The notes: generated from the letters alone by a model not told the origin. A DNA stretch of 64,000 bases from Carposina sasakii (GCA_014607495.2 CP053152.1:6386001-6450000); one strand, 5' to 3'; numbered from the stretch's first letter, positions 10,208 through 21,310 are shown. Numbers and translations are program-made.

Positions 10208-10782
10208 GAAATAAACTGACTTTTAAAAAAAAATGTAACCGACTTCAAACTTTAACTAAAAAGCGATAAATAACGTAACTAATTTATCTACTTAATACAT
10301 ATTAAATATCTCAAACTATTTAAATATTTACAACTTAATACCTAATACTTTAACAAAGTCATCTTTAACTATTTAAATATTTATAATTATCACATATTTT
10401 TTTGGAGTCGGTGCCAGCCAAACAAATAAATGTAATTAAGAAAACTGACCCACACTAAATAGTAAAACCAAGAATAGGAAATTGCATTACCGCTGCCTAC
10501 TACACCGTATTATATTTTGCCGTGTGTGTGGCTTTGCCAGTCGCGCGCGTCCATCAACACTACGTTACCTAGGCTGGCACCGACTCCAAAAAATAAGTGA
10601 TAATTATAAATATTTAAATAGTTAAAGATGACTTTGTTAAAGTATTAGGTATTAAGTTGTAAATATTTAAATAGTTTGAGATATTTAATATGTATTAAGT
10701 AGATAAATTAGTTACGTTATTTATCGCTTTTTAGTTAAAGTTTGAAGTCGGTTACATTTTTTTTTAAAAGTCAGTTTATTTC
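10208..10782. mobile_element. Long foldback element, 211-bp arms
   Basis: The left arm (10208-10419) and right arm (10572-10782) are nearly perfect inverted copies. They run from GAAATAAACTGACTTTT through TGTAACCGACTTCAAAC to GGAGTCGGTGCCAGCC. The spacer of about 152 bp includes GCCAGTCGCGCGCGTCC. There is no ORF. The AACCGACTTC phrase links it to the repeat at 7960. RNA from it would form a long hairpin. Confidence 0.9.
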
Positions 10783-11009
10783 ATTTAAAGATACGATGTT
10801 ACTTATAAACCGTGTGTGAAGTTAAGCACGACATTTGACAGCTGTTTTGAGCACAGCTGTGTGAGATAGGCAGTGTAGTTTTCCCATAAAGAAAGGACAC
10901 GTGATAATTAACTTATTAGATGTGGGACCTTTATGATTTCAAAGCTCATACTATCCCATTTCAGGAATGCAGTAGTGTGTACCTATGTTATGTATTTATG
11001 TATATGTCC

Positions 11010-11263
11010 TAAGCCGCGTGGTGCCGGCAGAGTAGAGTTTGTACCACCTCATGGCTGCCCGTGGGTATCGTACGAGGCGATTAAGAGTTTCTGGGAGGCG
11101 GGCAGCAGCGCCTCCCGTGCTGCCAACATAGTCTGAAAATCACACTGCGGTCACCAATTCGTCTGCCCAGCGTGGTGACTATGGGCAAGAGCCCCCTATA
11201 GCAGTAGCCTCGTGGCATGCCCTGGGGGAGGCCTACGTCCAGCAATGGACTGCAATAGGCTAA
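11010..11263 (+). repeat. SINE-like repeat, near full length
   Basis: It starts GCCGCGTGGTGCCGGCAGAG and runs through TATCGTACGAGGCGATTAAG and CCAGCGTGGTGACTATGGGC to CTGCAATAGGCTAAAGGAG. The GAT tail has been lost. Confidence 0.85.
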
Positions 11264-11339
11264 AGGAGAAGTATATGTCCTAGACCAGTCGTATATATTT
11301 ACGATGTGTGGTAGCGCTGTTAAATCCAATCACTAGCTT

Positions 11340-12260
11340 ACTATCACTTGCTTGTTTTTAGTAGTGGTAATTCCGCGCATCACCTACGAGTACCACAAAC
11401 AATATCTAGTTGCCACCCTCTTCCTGGGCTTCCTTCATGGAGTTTCCAATATCGAGATTAGTGAAATTTATCAAGGTAGAATGTGGCCATTATCGGAGTC
11501 TACTCCACAGTATTGGTTATTTGATACCCAAAGTAACAAGCACTTTTAACATTAATTAGAAAAGTAAATGGGGTGGCTGACCGCTGAGATTGCTAGCCTG
11601 TAGCAAATTTTCTTCTTAGATACTATTTTCGTCTATAAAGACAATTGCCTTACGAGACGCACTAAAATACTAAATTGAGAATTCACGAATAGAGTACTTA
11701 TTCGGTTTCAGCTTTGTATTTCGACTTGGGGAGTTGTTAACCCTAACCCTTAGGTCTAACAACCTGCTTTAAATTAAAGTATCTAAATTCCGCCAGCACT
11801 TATTGTGGTAACTTTCCTACTTAAAGAAGGAATTAGATTTGCTTTACCGTTGCGTTAATCTCTAGAGCTTACTGTTAAAGTTATTGTTGGAGGTTAAGGA
11901 ATTATCTTTCGATAAAAATCTGATGCGGGGCTTTATTAGAATACATTAGCTATATCTCCTTACGTGCATATCGAAAGAGTCGAATGAGGAACTCAGGGGC
12001 AATCCTCAGGCGATGAGTTAGCAACTATCACAGATCTTTTACATCTGACTCCGCTATCCATCCGAATACAGCCGTAAGTCGTATGTATGTATGCATGAGA
12101 TCTCAAAATGAAATAACCAGAACTGCATGATCACGAAGAAGATATCACTCTGAGAGGATGCCCGAACTCCTTAGTCGGCTCTTACAATATATCCGGAAGG
12201 AGATGCAGCTTATGATTTTCACAGTACAGAAACACAGTATACATACCTATGTATGTCTAT
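11340..12260. other. Non-coding stretch with a decayed dispersed repeat
   Basis: 11930-12200 contains phrases shared with 28430-28570, 54958-55130 and 13600-13662/14902-15040: GCGGGGCTTTATTAGAATAC, a 'gatgagttagcaac' block, and CTCCTTAGTCGGCTCTTACA. This is a dispersed repeat of unknown class. 11340-11930 shows nothing I can support. Confidence 0.45.
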
Positions 12261-12261
12261 A

Positions 12262-12566
12262 CAGGATGTTTTTTCATTGCCACCCTTAACGAAAGGTACG
12301 TACTCAATACATCAAATAAAGTAAGTTTATATAAAAAAAATGCTGGGAAAATTTATAGTGTCCAGTGTTTATGCTAGTTTTTTCATAGACAGATATTAAT
12401 TATTTCTGGTGAAATTTATGCATAAAAACGCAGTCTACTCAACTTTGAACCCCAATATTTTGGAAACCAGACACTTCCCAGGTATGCTTCCATGGATAAA
12501 AATGATCGTGATGATGAAGATGATGATTCCGTAGTTTTCGGGAACGTTGACGACCAAAAACTACGT
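12262..12566 (+). mobile_element. TACAGGRTG MITE copy with degraded right end
   Basis: The left end CAGGATGTTTTTTCATTGCC is intact after TATA. An internal part around the AATTATTTCTGGTGAAATTT junction is deleted. The right end reads ACCAAAAACTACGTA instead of the usual CCTGTA. Confidence 0.85.
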
Positions 12567-12801
12567 ATATATATGTTACTGTAGGTACTAACTTATATAG
12601 TCAGAGTTTTAAAACTGATATGCTATTTAAGCTTGAAGTTCCTCTACTAACGTGAAATTAATCGTGTCTGGCGGAAGTTGGTCGGACACTTCGTTGCTGA
12701 AACTTGAGACATTCTGAATAAAACTAACAGTAAACTGTTTTAATTAACATCTCCTGGGAATGTCAGTTGTAGCTTCCTTTTTGCATGTATATTATGTTAA
12801 A

Positions 12802-13118
12802 TCTATACATATAATAAAATGTAACGGATCGCTGTCTGTACATGGAAGATATATGAGAAAAAATATTATAGGAGACCTTTATCAACGCAATAGGACCCAA
12901 AACGATATTTTTTGGAATTTTTGTCTGTTTGTCTGTTTGTGCACGCTAATCTCAGAAACGGCTGAACAGATTTCGATGCAGTTTTTAGGAATATATTGTG
13001 ACAGGTCCCACTTAACATATAGGCTACTTTTTATCCCGGAAAATGTTTTTATCCCGGATGATTTCGACATTTTGTTTTTTCTGTAGTCCACGCGGACGGA
13101 GTCGCGGATGTCCACTAG
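12802..13118 (+). mobile_element. Helitron-like nonautonomous element (Lep1-type)
   Basis: It starts TCTATACATATAATAAAATG, has CGGCTGAACAGATTTCGATG and GGCTACTTTTTATCCCGGAA in the middle, and ends with the imperfect hairpin CACGCGGACGGAGTCGCGG followed by CACTAG, next base T. A 3' hairpin followed by CTAG and insertion between A and T are Helitron hallmarks. It does not encode Rep/helicase. The ORFs on both strands (12760-13136) are by-products. Confidence 0.75.
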
Positions 13119-13599
13119 TGGATAATAAATAATCAAGATTTATTTTATTAATAATTTAATAATCAAGATGTCAAATTAATACTAATTGCGTGCATACAAG
13201 TTGCGTGCACAAAAGGCATACCTATAGCGAGACTTACAAGTTGATCAAAATAGGCACCAACCCCTTCAGTCAAGGGATCCCTCGAACAAACCTTTTGGCA
13301 ACGTTCCCGAAAAGGGCATCTGCTACTTTTAAATACATAGGTAAAGATGTCTGAATGGAATCTGGAACATATCAGTGGATATATCCAATTAATTTATTGG
13401 ATTCTCTCTAGCTTATTGATACGTTGTAGGTCATGTACCTAAGAAAATAGTACTATATTACAAAGTAGGTACTTCGATCACTTAATGAAATAGGTATCCC
13501 CAAAGTCGTCATTAAATTGGAAATGTGGTATTATTTATTGGTTCCTAGGACCAAAGACATAGTAGAATCAGTCAAGTAGTTTTATAATGACGCGTGGTT

Positions 13600-13662
13600 T
13601 CACTAGAATACATCAGCTGCATCTCCTTCCCTGTATGTCGTAAGACTATATGGAGTAGACAT
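13600..13662 (+). repeat. Left part of a dispersed repeat interrupted at 13663
   Basis: CACTAGAATACATCAGCTGC and ATCTCCTTCCCTGTATG continue, after the 1.23-kb transposon, as the GGCGATAAGCTAGCAC block at 14920. The same order is seen at 11945-12015. Confidence 0.6.
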
Positions 13663-14893
13663 TAGGGTGGAGTGAAACATAACAAAAAAATTTTTTTTGC
13701 TCTTTTCAAATCTCCTGTATTATTAATTGGTGACCATATGTAAAAGCTTTATTCATGCAAAAAAAACATTTATTTTCAGGTGGCGCATTGAAATTGTCGG
13801 ACGGAATTCAATATCGGAAGCAATCATTTCACAGAAATCTTTGACTGAAGGGGATGGAATTTATGTGAAATGATTGCTTCCGATATTGAAGCAATCTGGA
13901 GTAAAGCATCTATCCCTACAATTACCCATCAACAAGTCGTATCTAGGCAGATTTAATATTACCAAAAGTACAAGAATGTGAAAAAAATACGTAATGACTC
14001 CAAAAAGCAGATATTCTAAGATGACTCAATAAATAAGTTGTTTGATATCCAACGCATAATTTAAAAGAACTGGCCACATTCATCATGAAAGTTTACGCAC
14101 CAAACTGGTTTGATATCAAGTCAAAATCCTCTTGTAAATTTGGTCCGATTCACATCTTTAATGTGGTCAGAAGAAGTATGTATTTGCGAGATGACTTAAA
14201 AAGTGTTGTCTTAAATACTATTCAAAGAAATGCTTTCTTCATGCACCCAAAAAATCTATTGCTGGCTATCAAGATGATAATGAACAAGTACGAGAGCTGG
14301 TTCTTCGGGGAGTTTTAAAGGCAAGAAAAGAGTCCAAAGGCAAGAAAGTTAGTGAATTCCAGCCAAAAAATAAATGCGACAAACTATTATAATTTGATAG
14401 AATGGGCGAAAAAGAAGATAACGGAACCTCCTGTAACAATGAAATACAGCGACTCGGAAATTACTACAAAAATTGCATCTGGAGGTAAATTGTTTGATAT
14501 TGAGAAGTACCCTTACCATACTCAGGCAGTCGAATGGTGTATCAAACTTGTAACTGAGGCTTCGGCGTCTGTTTGTAGACCCGATACTAGAGATGGTTTC
14601 ATTCGTACTAGAATAAAATCCAGGCAAGGAATACCAAATCTAAGTATTTACGTCAAAACGAAGACAGTGGGACTTCTGATACTGAACATTAAAATGTTAT
14701 TTTTTTATGGTAATTTAATATAGTTATTTATTGTACTAGTAGTTTTAAATATAAATTCAGTAAAATATACAGTATTATTGTCAGAAATGAATGTTTATTT
14801 GTAACTCTTCTTTTTTCTTATTTTTCTACCTTCATACCTAATGCGCCACCTTAAGATATTGAGTGAGAAAGCTGGTATTTTTACTCCACCTTA
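13663..14893 (+). mobile_element. 1.23-kb DNA transposon with 8-bp target duplication
   Basis: GTAGACAT flanks both ends (13655-13662 and 14894-14901). Terminal repeats are TAGGGTGGAGTGAAA at the left and TAAGGTGGAGTAAAA (reverse-complemented) at the right. An inner inverted pair GGTGGCGCATT occurs at 13780 and 14841. It carries one decayed ORF (14085-14723) and a perfect 24-bp inverted repeat (13810-13833/13864-13887). The 8-bp duplication fits the hAT, P or Merlin groups. The superfamily is not decided. Confidence 0.85.
14085..14700 (+). pseudogene. Decayed transposon protein with HTQAVEW/RDGFIRTR motifs
   Basis: Two overlapping frames make one broken protein. The first reads from 14085 (APNWFDIK, then HPKNLLLA). 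Continuing in another frame across 14270-14350 it gives DDNEQVREL and LKARKESKGKK. The second frame, from 14352, gives YNLIEWAKKKITEPPVTM, YPYHTQAVEWCIKLVTEAS and RDGFIRTRIKSRQGIPN. I recall similar motifs (TEPP...HTQAVE...VTEAS...RDGFIR) in many arthropod uncharacterised proteins that sit in repeats. No catalytic residues can be assigned. At least one frameshift and several stops make it non-functional. The short TE length suggests an internally deleted copy. Confidence 0.65.
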
Positions 14894-14901
14894 GTAGACA
14901 T

Positions 14902-15626
14902 AGGAATTCGGCCATTGTCACAGGCGATAAGCTAGCACTTCACTGATCATTTACATATTAACCCACTTTGCTAATTGTGGCGTGACACCTCCTTTATAAT
15001 ACTGCAGATCTGGCTTCACCATTTTGGCAACACATATGTATGTTATGTAAATATAATCCTACTTGTATGATTTTACCATGTCAAAGAGAGCGTCGAGCAC
15101 TCGACTCATTAGACGATATTAAACCGGGTCATTGAACTGCAAGATTAATTTCTGAAATCCTGCGGGTAATGTTAGTGAAATATCTTAATTGACGATTTGA
15201 GATAACGTATGCTTAGATAGAACTACGAGGTATTTCTGGAACAACTCAAAATCAGTAATTAGTTCGCTCAGAATAGATTAGCGAATAGATTGCGCTTTGA
15301 TGTTTCAGACTTTCTTTTATTGCCTGTTCTTGTTTAATTAGGTACTATGTAAAGACGTGTAGAATGTGATAGTTAAACATAAAAAAGTTGCCTACTACTA
15401 CTGATTACGGGTATATTAACATATATTAAATATATTATATATATTCAGTTAATATACCTATGCTATAGGCAGTCGCAAATTAACACTGTTGCAAGTGGAA
15501 TGTACGAGTAAGTGCGGATAAAGCCTGATTAACCTACCTAGAGTGATGCTCGTTCTTTGTCAGCAAAGAAAACGCGACAAACAGCATAAGCCGGCACCTT
15601 CGTATTCTCTACTATATTTAATTGTC
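14902..15626. other. Right part of a dispersed repeat, then non-coding sequence
   Basis: 14905-15050 continues the repeat broken at 13662. 15050-15626 is AT-rich. I see no gene or element in it. Confidence 0.4.
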
Positions 15627-15658
15627 TATATACCTATATTTCTGCACATATAGGTATA

Positions 15659-15820
15659 CAGGGTATTTTTTGGTCGTCAACGTTTTTGAATACCACGCAT
15701 TCTCCTCATCATCACGAACATTTTTCTCCATGGAAGCATACCTGGGAAGTGTCTGGTTTCCAAGATATTGAGGTCTAAAGTCTACTTATCAAGTTGCATT
15801 TTTTGGCAGAAATGCATGTA
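15659..15820 (-). mobile_element. TACAGGRTG MITE, first half of a widely split copy
   Basis: CAGGGTATTTTTTGGTCGTC, then CTCCATGGAAGCATACCTGG and GGGAAGTGTCTGGTTTCC. It breaks off after an altered GCAGAAATGCATG. The opposite half of a copy in the same orientation lies at 19740-19858. Confidence 0.8.
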
Positions 15821-17430
15821 GGCATGACTAACAAACATCTTTCCCGAAGAAACGTTGGTTAAATTCCAAACATTTCCTATCAAAAATCCAAGGCAAAAGT
15901 TACAGCGCGCGGTGGGTAATGCTACGAGTAGTTCTACTCTAGCTTCTCGCGCGAAGCACACTACCTAGGCTAACCTAGAAACCTACACTAGGCTACACTG
16001 GCAGCAACAACCAACACGAAAAATCCAGCTAAGACAAAACTACTACTTTGTTACTAACACAAAAAAGTTAGTTCTTATTATTAATTAAGTAGGTACCTAC
16101 CTACATTTACGATCGTATTCTTAGTGGAAAAGTTCGAGGACACACAAATGAGAGATGGTGCACAATACCTACTAGGTATGACAGGAACGTGGTTCGCTAG
16201 CGATCAGCTGATTGCCCGGTCGGGCTCTTGCCGGCTATCGATCGAAACTTCTCCAGTTTCCAGTGTCTATTTCTTACTAATCATCATAACATACAGCAAT
16301 AACCTAGCTAGGTACGAGTAGGCACACTAACTTGAAAGTACAGTACGTACTGTGTAAATTATTAATAATAGTAGTAGGTACTATTGACTACCTACGCGAT
16401 ACGCGAGAAACATCCTTAATTTAGGCTCTTTCGAGCTAACTAAGCTAAGTTACAATCGAGTAAGTAAGTAGGTAAGTACCTTTTCTAGGACAAAAATCAC
16501 GAATCACAAACTTCTTCATCAATAACTTCTTCAAGTTTAATAAAATGACGAAGTCACACATAACATAAATAACGGAAAATTAATTAAACACCATTGTCAA
16601 AATTAACGTAACAACAGAAAGAAATTCGTCTGTTTTAGCATTTAGGTATCGAAATCCGAACGCTACTACGCTAGAAAGTGGCACGTGTAACGCTGCCCGC
16701 CCTTGAACCTGTACGCGAACTCGAGCGGTATCCTTTGACCAGCCGACAAGCATCGCGCGCGCGCCATCTCTCGCACATTTACCGAGACTAATGTTCAATA
16801 CATTAGTTAAGATATGGTTCGTTTAGGTACCTACTCAAGCTTCAATCACATTCTATTTAAAAATAGCTGTTATGCTAAAGACACACCGTACCAGCGCGTA
16901 GGTAGATACCTAAATACCGGCTACTTAGGTACTCTCTCTAGTAATAACAAACAACACGAAACCTAGGATAAAACAAAACCGACAAACGTAAGTAAAGTTT
17001 AATTATTTATTACAATACTCCGTGATTATTATAACCTACACTTGTATTTTTTGAGGAAACCTTTGGTAGTATGTAGTATGTAATGGTACTTTAGGTATTT
17101 AGCTTGTCCGTACTTTGTTTTCAATGAATGAATGCGATTGAAGTTTGAATAACACAATCAACATCCTTGATCACAATAATCAAAAACTTCTTCAACCTTC
17201 TAAAATCGACAAGTCACATGGCACACCACACGGTCTGTGTATTGCTACGGTATAATCGAAGGAAATGCAGCGTTAGCTCTTCGTGAGTACGCACACAGCA
17301 CTTTAAGCAATCAAAAGACTTCTGAAATGCAATTCCTTGCACAATCTTTAATCTTGATAATGTCCTAAAATACTAAATCGAGTAAACACAAACCTAGTTG
17401 GATGAATTTTTGTGCGCGCCGCTGCACAGT
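15821..17430. other. Unassigned sequence, possibly 5' flank or UTR-like
   Basis: This holds mixed sequence with CG-rich patches (GCGCGCGGTGGGTAATGC near 15905, and GCGCGCGCGCCATCTCTCGC near 16757) and many GTAGGTA/TACCTAC words. Two short ORFs (16124-16321 plus, 16580-16798 minus) have no recognisable domain. I do not call a gene. Confidence 0.3.
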
Positions 17431-17639
17431 GGGCTAGGATTGAAAAAACGGGAATTACGGATCGAAGTGTGCGAATCGCATCGAATTTTTTTCTGTGTAC
17501 TCATTTTATCAAAACAAACAACTTTTATTTGAAAAACTTTTCTAAAAAAGTTCATTTTCAAACTTTAAAAAAGATTGATTTTTTTTTTGTATGGGGTAAA
17601 AGTGTTAGCAGTGGCGGTTTATAAGGGTTAAAGTAGAGT

Positions 17640-18290
17640 TGACGGCCGACATTTCATGCCTTGGAATTTATGTTGTAAGTCTGCCGCCTTGGGCTTCACG
17701 TGACCTAGACCATCGCCATACAAAATGTATGGGGACCATTGACTTCAATCTTTTGTTAGCTGTTGTGGTTAGTGGGCGTGTTAGAAAAGATGACGGCAAA
17801 TATTTTATGCTTTGGAGTCTACTTAATAAGTCGTCCGCCTTGACGTCCACAGGAGTCCCACAGGAAATTTCCCATACTAAATGTATGAAAAGTATCGACT
17901 TCAGCAAATGTTGGCTATGGCGGCTAGTGGAAGTCATGGAAGAGATGACGGCTGATATTTGGTGCCTTGCAGTCTCTGTAATAAGTCTGCCGCCTTGGCC
18001 TTGACAGGACTTAATAGTTCCCCAATAATAAATGTTGTATGGGAAGCATCCATTAAAATGTAATGTTAGCTGTCATGGCGGTTAGTGAGAGTTATAGAAA
18101 AGGTGACGGCTGACATGTCGTGCCTGGGAGTCTACTTAATAAGTCCACCGCCTTGCCCTCAACAGGATTTAGAAGCCAATATTTGATAAAGTCGATACTC
18201 CCCATACATTTAGTATGGGGAGTATCGACTTTATCAAATATTGGCTATAGCGGCTAGTGGAAGTCATAGAAGAGATCTACTTTAACCCTA
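17640..18290 (+). repeat. Four degenerate tandem units of about 155 bp
   Basis: The landmark GACGGC followed by a 'gat/cat-att...tgcctt' block and GCCGCCTTG recurs from about 17640, 17793, 17947 and 18103. Each unit also has a stretch near CATACATTTAGTATG or its decayed form. ORFs on both strands here (17639-18004, 17668-17937) are by-products. Confidence 0.75.
18174..18246. repeat. Perfect 34-bp inverted repeat with 5-nt loop
   Basis: The left arm 18174-18207 begins AGCCAATATTTGATAAAGTC. The right arm 18213-18246 is its exact reverse complement. The loop is ATTTA. It is part of the last tandem unit of the long-TIR element. Confidence 0.95.
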
Positions 18291-18492
18291 ACTAACCGCC
18301 ACTGCTAACACTTTTACCCCTTTCGATATTTACAGTTTTTACTTTTTCTCCATACAAAAAAAAAACAATTTTTTTTTAAGAAAAGTTTTTCAAATAAAAG
18401 TTGTTTGTTTTGATAAAATGAGTACACAGAAAAAAAATTGACGTGATTTGCAAACTTCAATCCATAATTCTCATTTTTTTCAATCTTAGCCC

Positions 18493-19075
18493 CTAGCCCC
18501 CGTGCGTTGTGTCCTTGTCTTGAAGCTAGTTCTCTATGTAGTCTGTGCATTGAAGAAATAATTATTTTTAAAATTCAGTTCCGGTCTGTGCGTCACAGGA
18601 GATGTGCGCATGCATATCCATTTTTTTTTTGCGAAATAAGTAGTAATAAATACAATAACATTAACTTTGTAATTTGCTTATTTTATAGTAATAGTATGTG
18701 TGTTTTTATGTTATTATTTGTTTTGCTGTACTGGTTACGGAAATACAGAAGCACTGAAAGTAACAAAGGAACCGGTTTTCTCTAAGATTTGAGTGATAGT
18801 GGTGAAAGCAGGTGATAGTGTTAATGTTCTTTAGTTAGTAATTGTGAATACACACGAGTGTATTCAAATGGAAGTTCTAAATTCTGTGAAACTTTCTGTG
18901 TAGAAGGTCTTTGTGATGATTAGTGGCTTCTAACACAGGACACAAAAGTGCAGCAGCATTAGGTAAGTGTAGGTACATACCTAGCCATTTTAAGTAGGTA
19001 GGTAATTAACGTTGGTAAGTTATGTCTGGTTGGGATGCTCGAAGTTGTTGACGAGTATGTTTACCTGCGACAGAC
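18493..19075. other. Non-coding, AT-rich
   Basis: No supported gene. The ORF 18507-18785 has no recognisable domain. Confidence 0.3.
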
Positions 19076-19080
19076 ACGGT

Positions 19081-19625
19081 CAAACTAGGTAAGTCCAACT
19101 TTGAGAAGGAGGTAAATCGGCGAATCCAACTCGGCTGGGCAGCGTTCGGGAAGCTACTAAGCTTATTTGTGTCCAAGATACCCCAGTCCTTAAAGACGAA
19201 GGTATTCAACCAGTGCGTGGTCTCTAACTATGTGCCTCATAAAGAAGCTCAGGATCGCACAGCGAGCGATGGAGAGAGCTATGCTTGGGATCTCTCTCCG
19301 TGATCGAATCAGAAATGAGGAGATCCGCAGACGTACAAAGATCACCGACATTGCTCAACCGTCCAGCAAGCTGAAGTGGCAATGGGCAGGGCACATAGCT
19401 CGAAGAACTGATGGCCGATGGAGTCGGAAAGTTCTAGAGTTGATACCACGTATCGGCAAACGCAGCGTGGGAAGGCCACCCGCAAGGTGGACGGACGACC
19501 TGGCCAAGGTCGCGGGCGTCGGTTGGATGCAGGCTGCTTCCGACCGGTCGGAATGGAGGTTGTTAGGGGAGGTCTATGTCCAACAGTGGACTTCTCAGGG
19601 CTGTAAATGATGATGATGATGAAGT
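19081..19625 (+). pseudogene. RTE-type LINE 3' end
   Basis: The frame from about 19081 gives NFEKEVNRRIQLGWAAFGKL and KIPQSLKTKVFNQCV. After a disrupted stretch near 19215-19230 the main frame (19230-19607) gives AQRAMERAMLGISLRDRIRN, KLKWQWAGHIARRTDGRW and RSVGRPPARWTDDL, ending WMQAA...YVQQWTSQGC and a stop. These are the C-terminal motifs of RTE-clade LINEs that are abundant in moths. The expected YGAETW-type motif after FNQCV is missing, so the copy has an internal deletion or shift. The 3' end is a (GAT)n tail at 19609-19622. RT and endonuclease are absent. Confidence 0.9.
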
Positions 19626-19739
19626 TTATGTTTACAACATAAGGCAGACATGCCTCGGCATGCGGTTTCGCTTGCCCCATTTTCGTACGTTTCGTAGCGT
19701 CAATATGTATTAGGTACATTGCTTGCTACCGATTCAATA

Positions 19740-19858
19740 AAAAAAATGCACCCCAAAAATTAAACTCGTTTCCCAGCATTTTTATTTTCATAAACTAGCT
19801 TTATTTGATGTGCAGAATACGTACCTCTTGTATACGTTTGGCACAAAAAAATACCCTG
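19740..19858 (-). mobile_element. TACAGGRTG MITE, second half of the split copy
   Basis: TCCCAGCATTTTTATTTTCA, TTTATTTGATGTGCAGAATACG and the end AAAAAAATACCCTGTA are the left end of the family in reverse. Together with 15659-15820 it would make one copy. Confidence 0.75.
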
Positions 19859-19885
19859 TATATAGTGCAGAAATATAGGTATATA

Positions 19886-21130
19886 TCTTATTTTGCGGGG
19901 CGCGGCGTAGCAACTTGGAAATTAAATGCAGTGTTAACATTTATAAAAAGCTATATCAATTTACAAATATTTTAATATAATTGCTTGAGAATTTTTTACT
20001 GTAAGCCGATTTGCAGTTCCAAGACTTCATGCCTTTATCATTAAAAGATGTATGATATTGCATATGATTATTTCTTGTCATATATCAGACATCATACAGT
20101 ATCATACCTGATAATCGCTGCACAAATAATCGCGACGCGCGACGCCTCGTGTCTCCGTAAATGAGGCCAATAAGTGAAACGATCAATAATAACCCTAACA
20201 AATACGGCATACAAAAAGGCAATTATTTTAGAGGCATTATAAAATCTTTTGTTGTGTTGTTTACTAAAGAAAACCTTCAGTTATAAAGGCCGTATGAATG
20301 GGAAATAATAAAATAGATTACCTGACCTAATATAAATGTTTCTATTCATGCGCTAAGCATTGTGTGAGGCCATAAAGATAAACGAGTTAAAACAGTACTT
20401 TCAAGTCAGTACCTTTCCAAAACAGCATGAAATTGTACTGGCCTTTTCAGGCAAGTTGCCTGGGGTAAAAATACTCTTTGATAGGCTGCGCTGTTCTACC
20501 GTTCTAGAATTCTATATTATTATGTAATGAATATGTACTTTTGAAGAAAATAAAATATTTTTTAATGATGTAACATAACAACTGAATAGCCAGGATCCGT
20601 TGAAATATTAGCTTGGCTGTCGGATAATGGATCCTGACTGTTAAACCCTATCAGTAACATACCTAACATACGAGTAACGCTCATACTTTTTAAGGTTATG
20701 CCAGATTTTGTTATTTCCCGGGAAACTAAAATATAACTTTTTACTACTTACCTATTATTTCCGCATACCTTGCCAAATAGAATACCTACCCATATTAATA
20801 CGTAATTATTTCTCAGGCTGCTGGCTTAGTTACCTAGTTATGTAATAAACGACCGAGTAGGAAGCATGAATAATATACTGAAAAAATCATTTTACAGCTG
20901 TACCTATTAAATCATTCATAATCACTCTCATTTGAACTTTCCAGACAAATTGGGCTTCTTCAGGAAATTAAAGGAAGCATTTTCGCCGTTTTAAATAAAA
21001 AAAGTTCTTTCATAACTGAATAATGTTACTTAAATGTTATAAATTATTTACCTCAGCTTAAGTTTGATGGTTTCTGGAAGATATCTCGAGGTATTCAATA
21101 TTAGCTTTTTTAGCCTGCTGCGCGGTGCGC
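19886..21130. other. Non-coding, AT-rich
   Basis: I see no gene, RNA or element. A weak inverted pair around GGATCC occurs at 20593-20632. Confidence 0.3.
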
Positions 21131-21136
21131 GAAGTT

Positions 21137-21310
21137 ATGTAAGGTGTAACAGAGAAGGTTATGTTAAGCGAAATGTTATGTAAATAGCCCACTATAGAAA
21201 ACCTATTTATCCTCAAACATAGGTAAGGCTTAAAAATTAGTTTTTTAGTTTTTTAATATTAATAGCATGAAGAATTCCTAAACATCTTAGGAATGTTCAC
21301 ACAATATTTA
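21137..21310 (+). repeat. Decayed relative of the 40687 foldback MITE
   Basis: GGTTATGTTAAGCGAAATG, AAATAGCCCACTATAG and ATCTTAGGAATGTTCACACA parallel the sequence of 40687-40950. The right arm is gone. Confidence 0.6.

Larger units (their letters stand above)
17436..18492. mobile_element. Long-TIR DNA element with internal tandem repeats
   Basis: The left arm begins GGGCTAGGATTGAAAAAA at about 17431 and runs about 190 bp through CTGTGTACTCATTTTATCAA to GTGTTAGCAGTGGCGGTT. The right arm is its inverse, ending near 18492 in AAAAAAATGAG...TTCAATCTTAGCCC. Inside are four degenerate units of about 155 bp (see separate entry) and a perfect hairpin at 18174-18246. There is no transposase. Confidence 0.82.
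15627..19885. mobile_element. Candidate composite bounded by 21-bp inverted flanks
   Basis: TATATACCTATATTTCTGCA plus one C at 15627-15647 is exactly inverted at 19865-19885, immediately outside the two half MITEs. The two halves together would make one MITE nested in a palindromic host sequence. About 3.9 kb, including the long-TIR element and an RTE end, separates them. This could be one old MITE-in-MITE split by later insertions, or one larger element with extended TIRs. Confidence 0.45.

Noticed and set aside
12760..13136. ORFs on both strands over 12.8-13.1 kb
   Set aside because: They lie in a Helitron-like element and recur with it (for example 29659-29847).
16580..16798. 72-codon minus-strand ORF in a CG-rich patch
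   Set aside because: No domain, no splice sites and no repeat relation. Composition alone can explain it.
17639..18004. 121-codon ORF
   Set aside because: It spans tandem repeats inside a TIR element and no family is recognisable.
19342..19719. 125-codon minus-strand ORF
   Set aside because: Antisense of the RTE LINE end.
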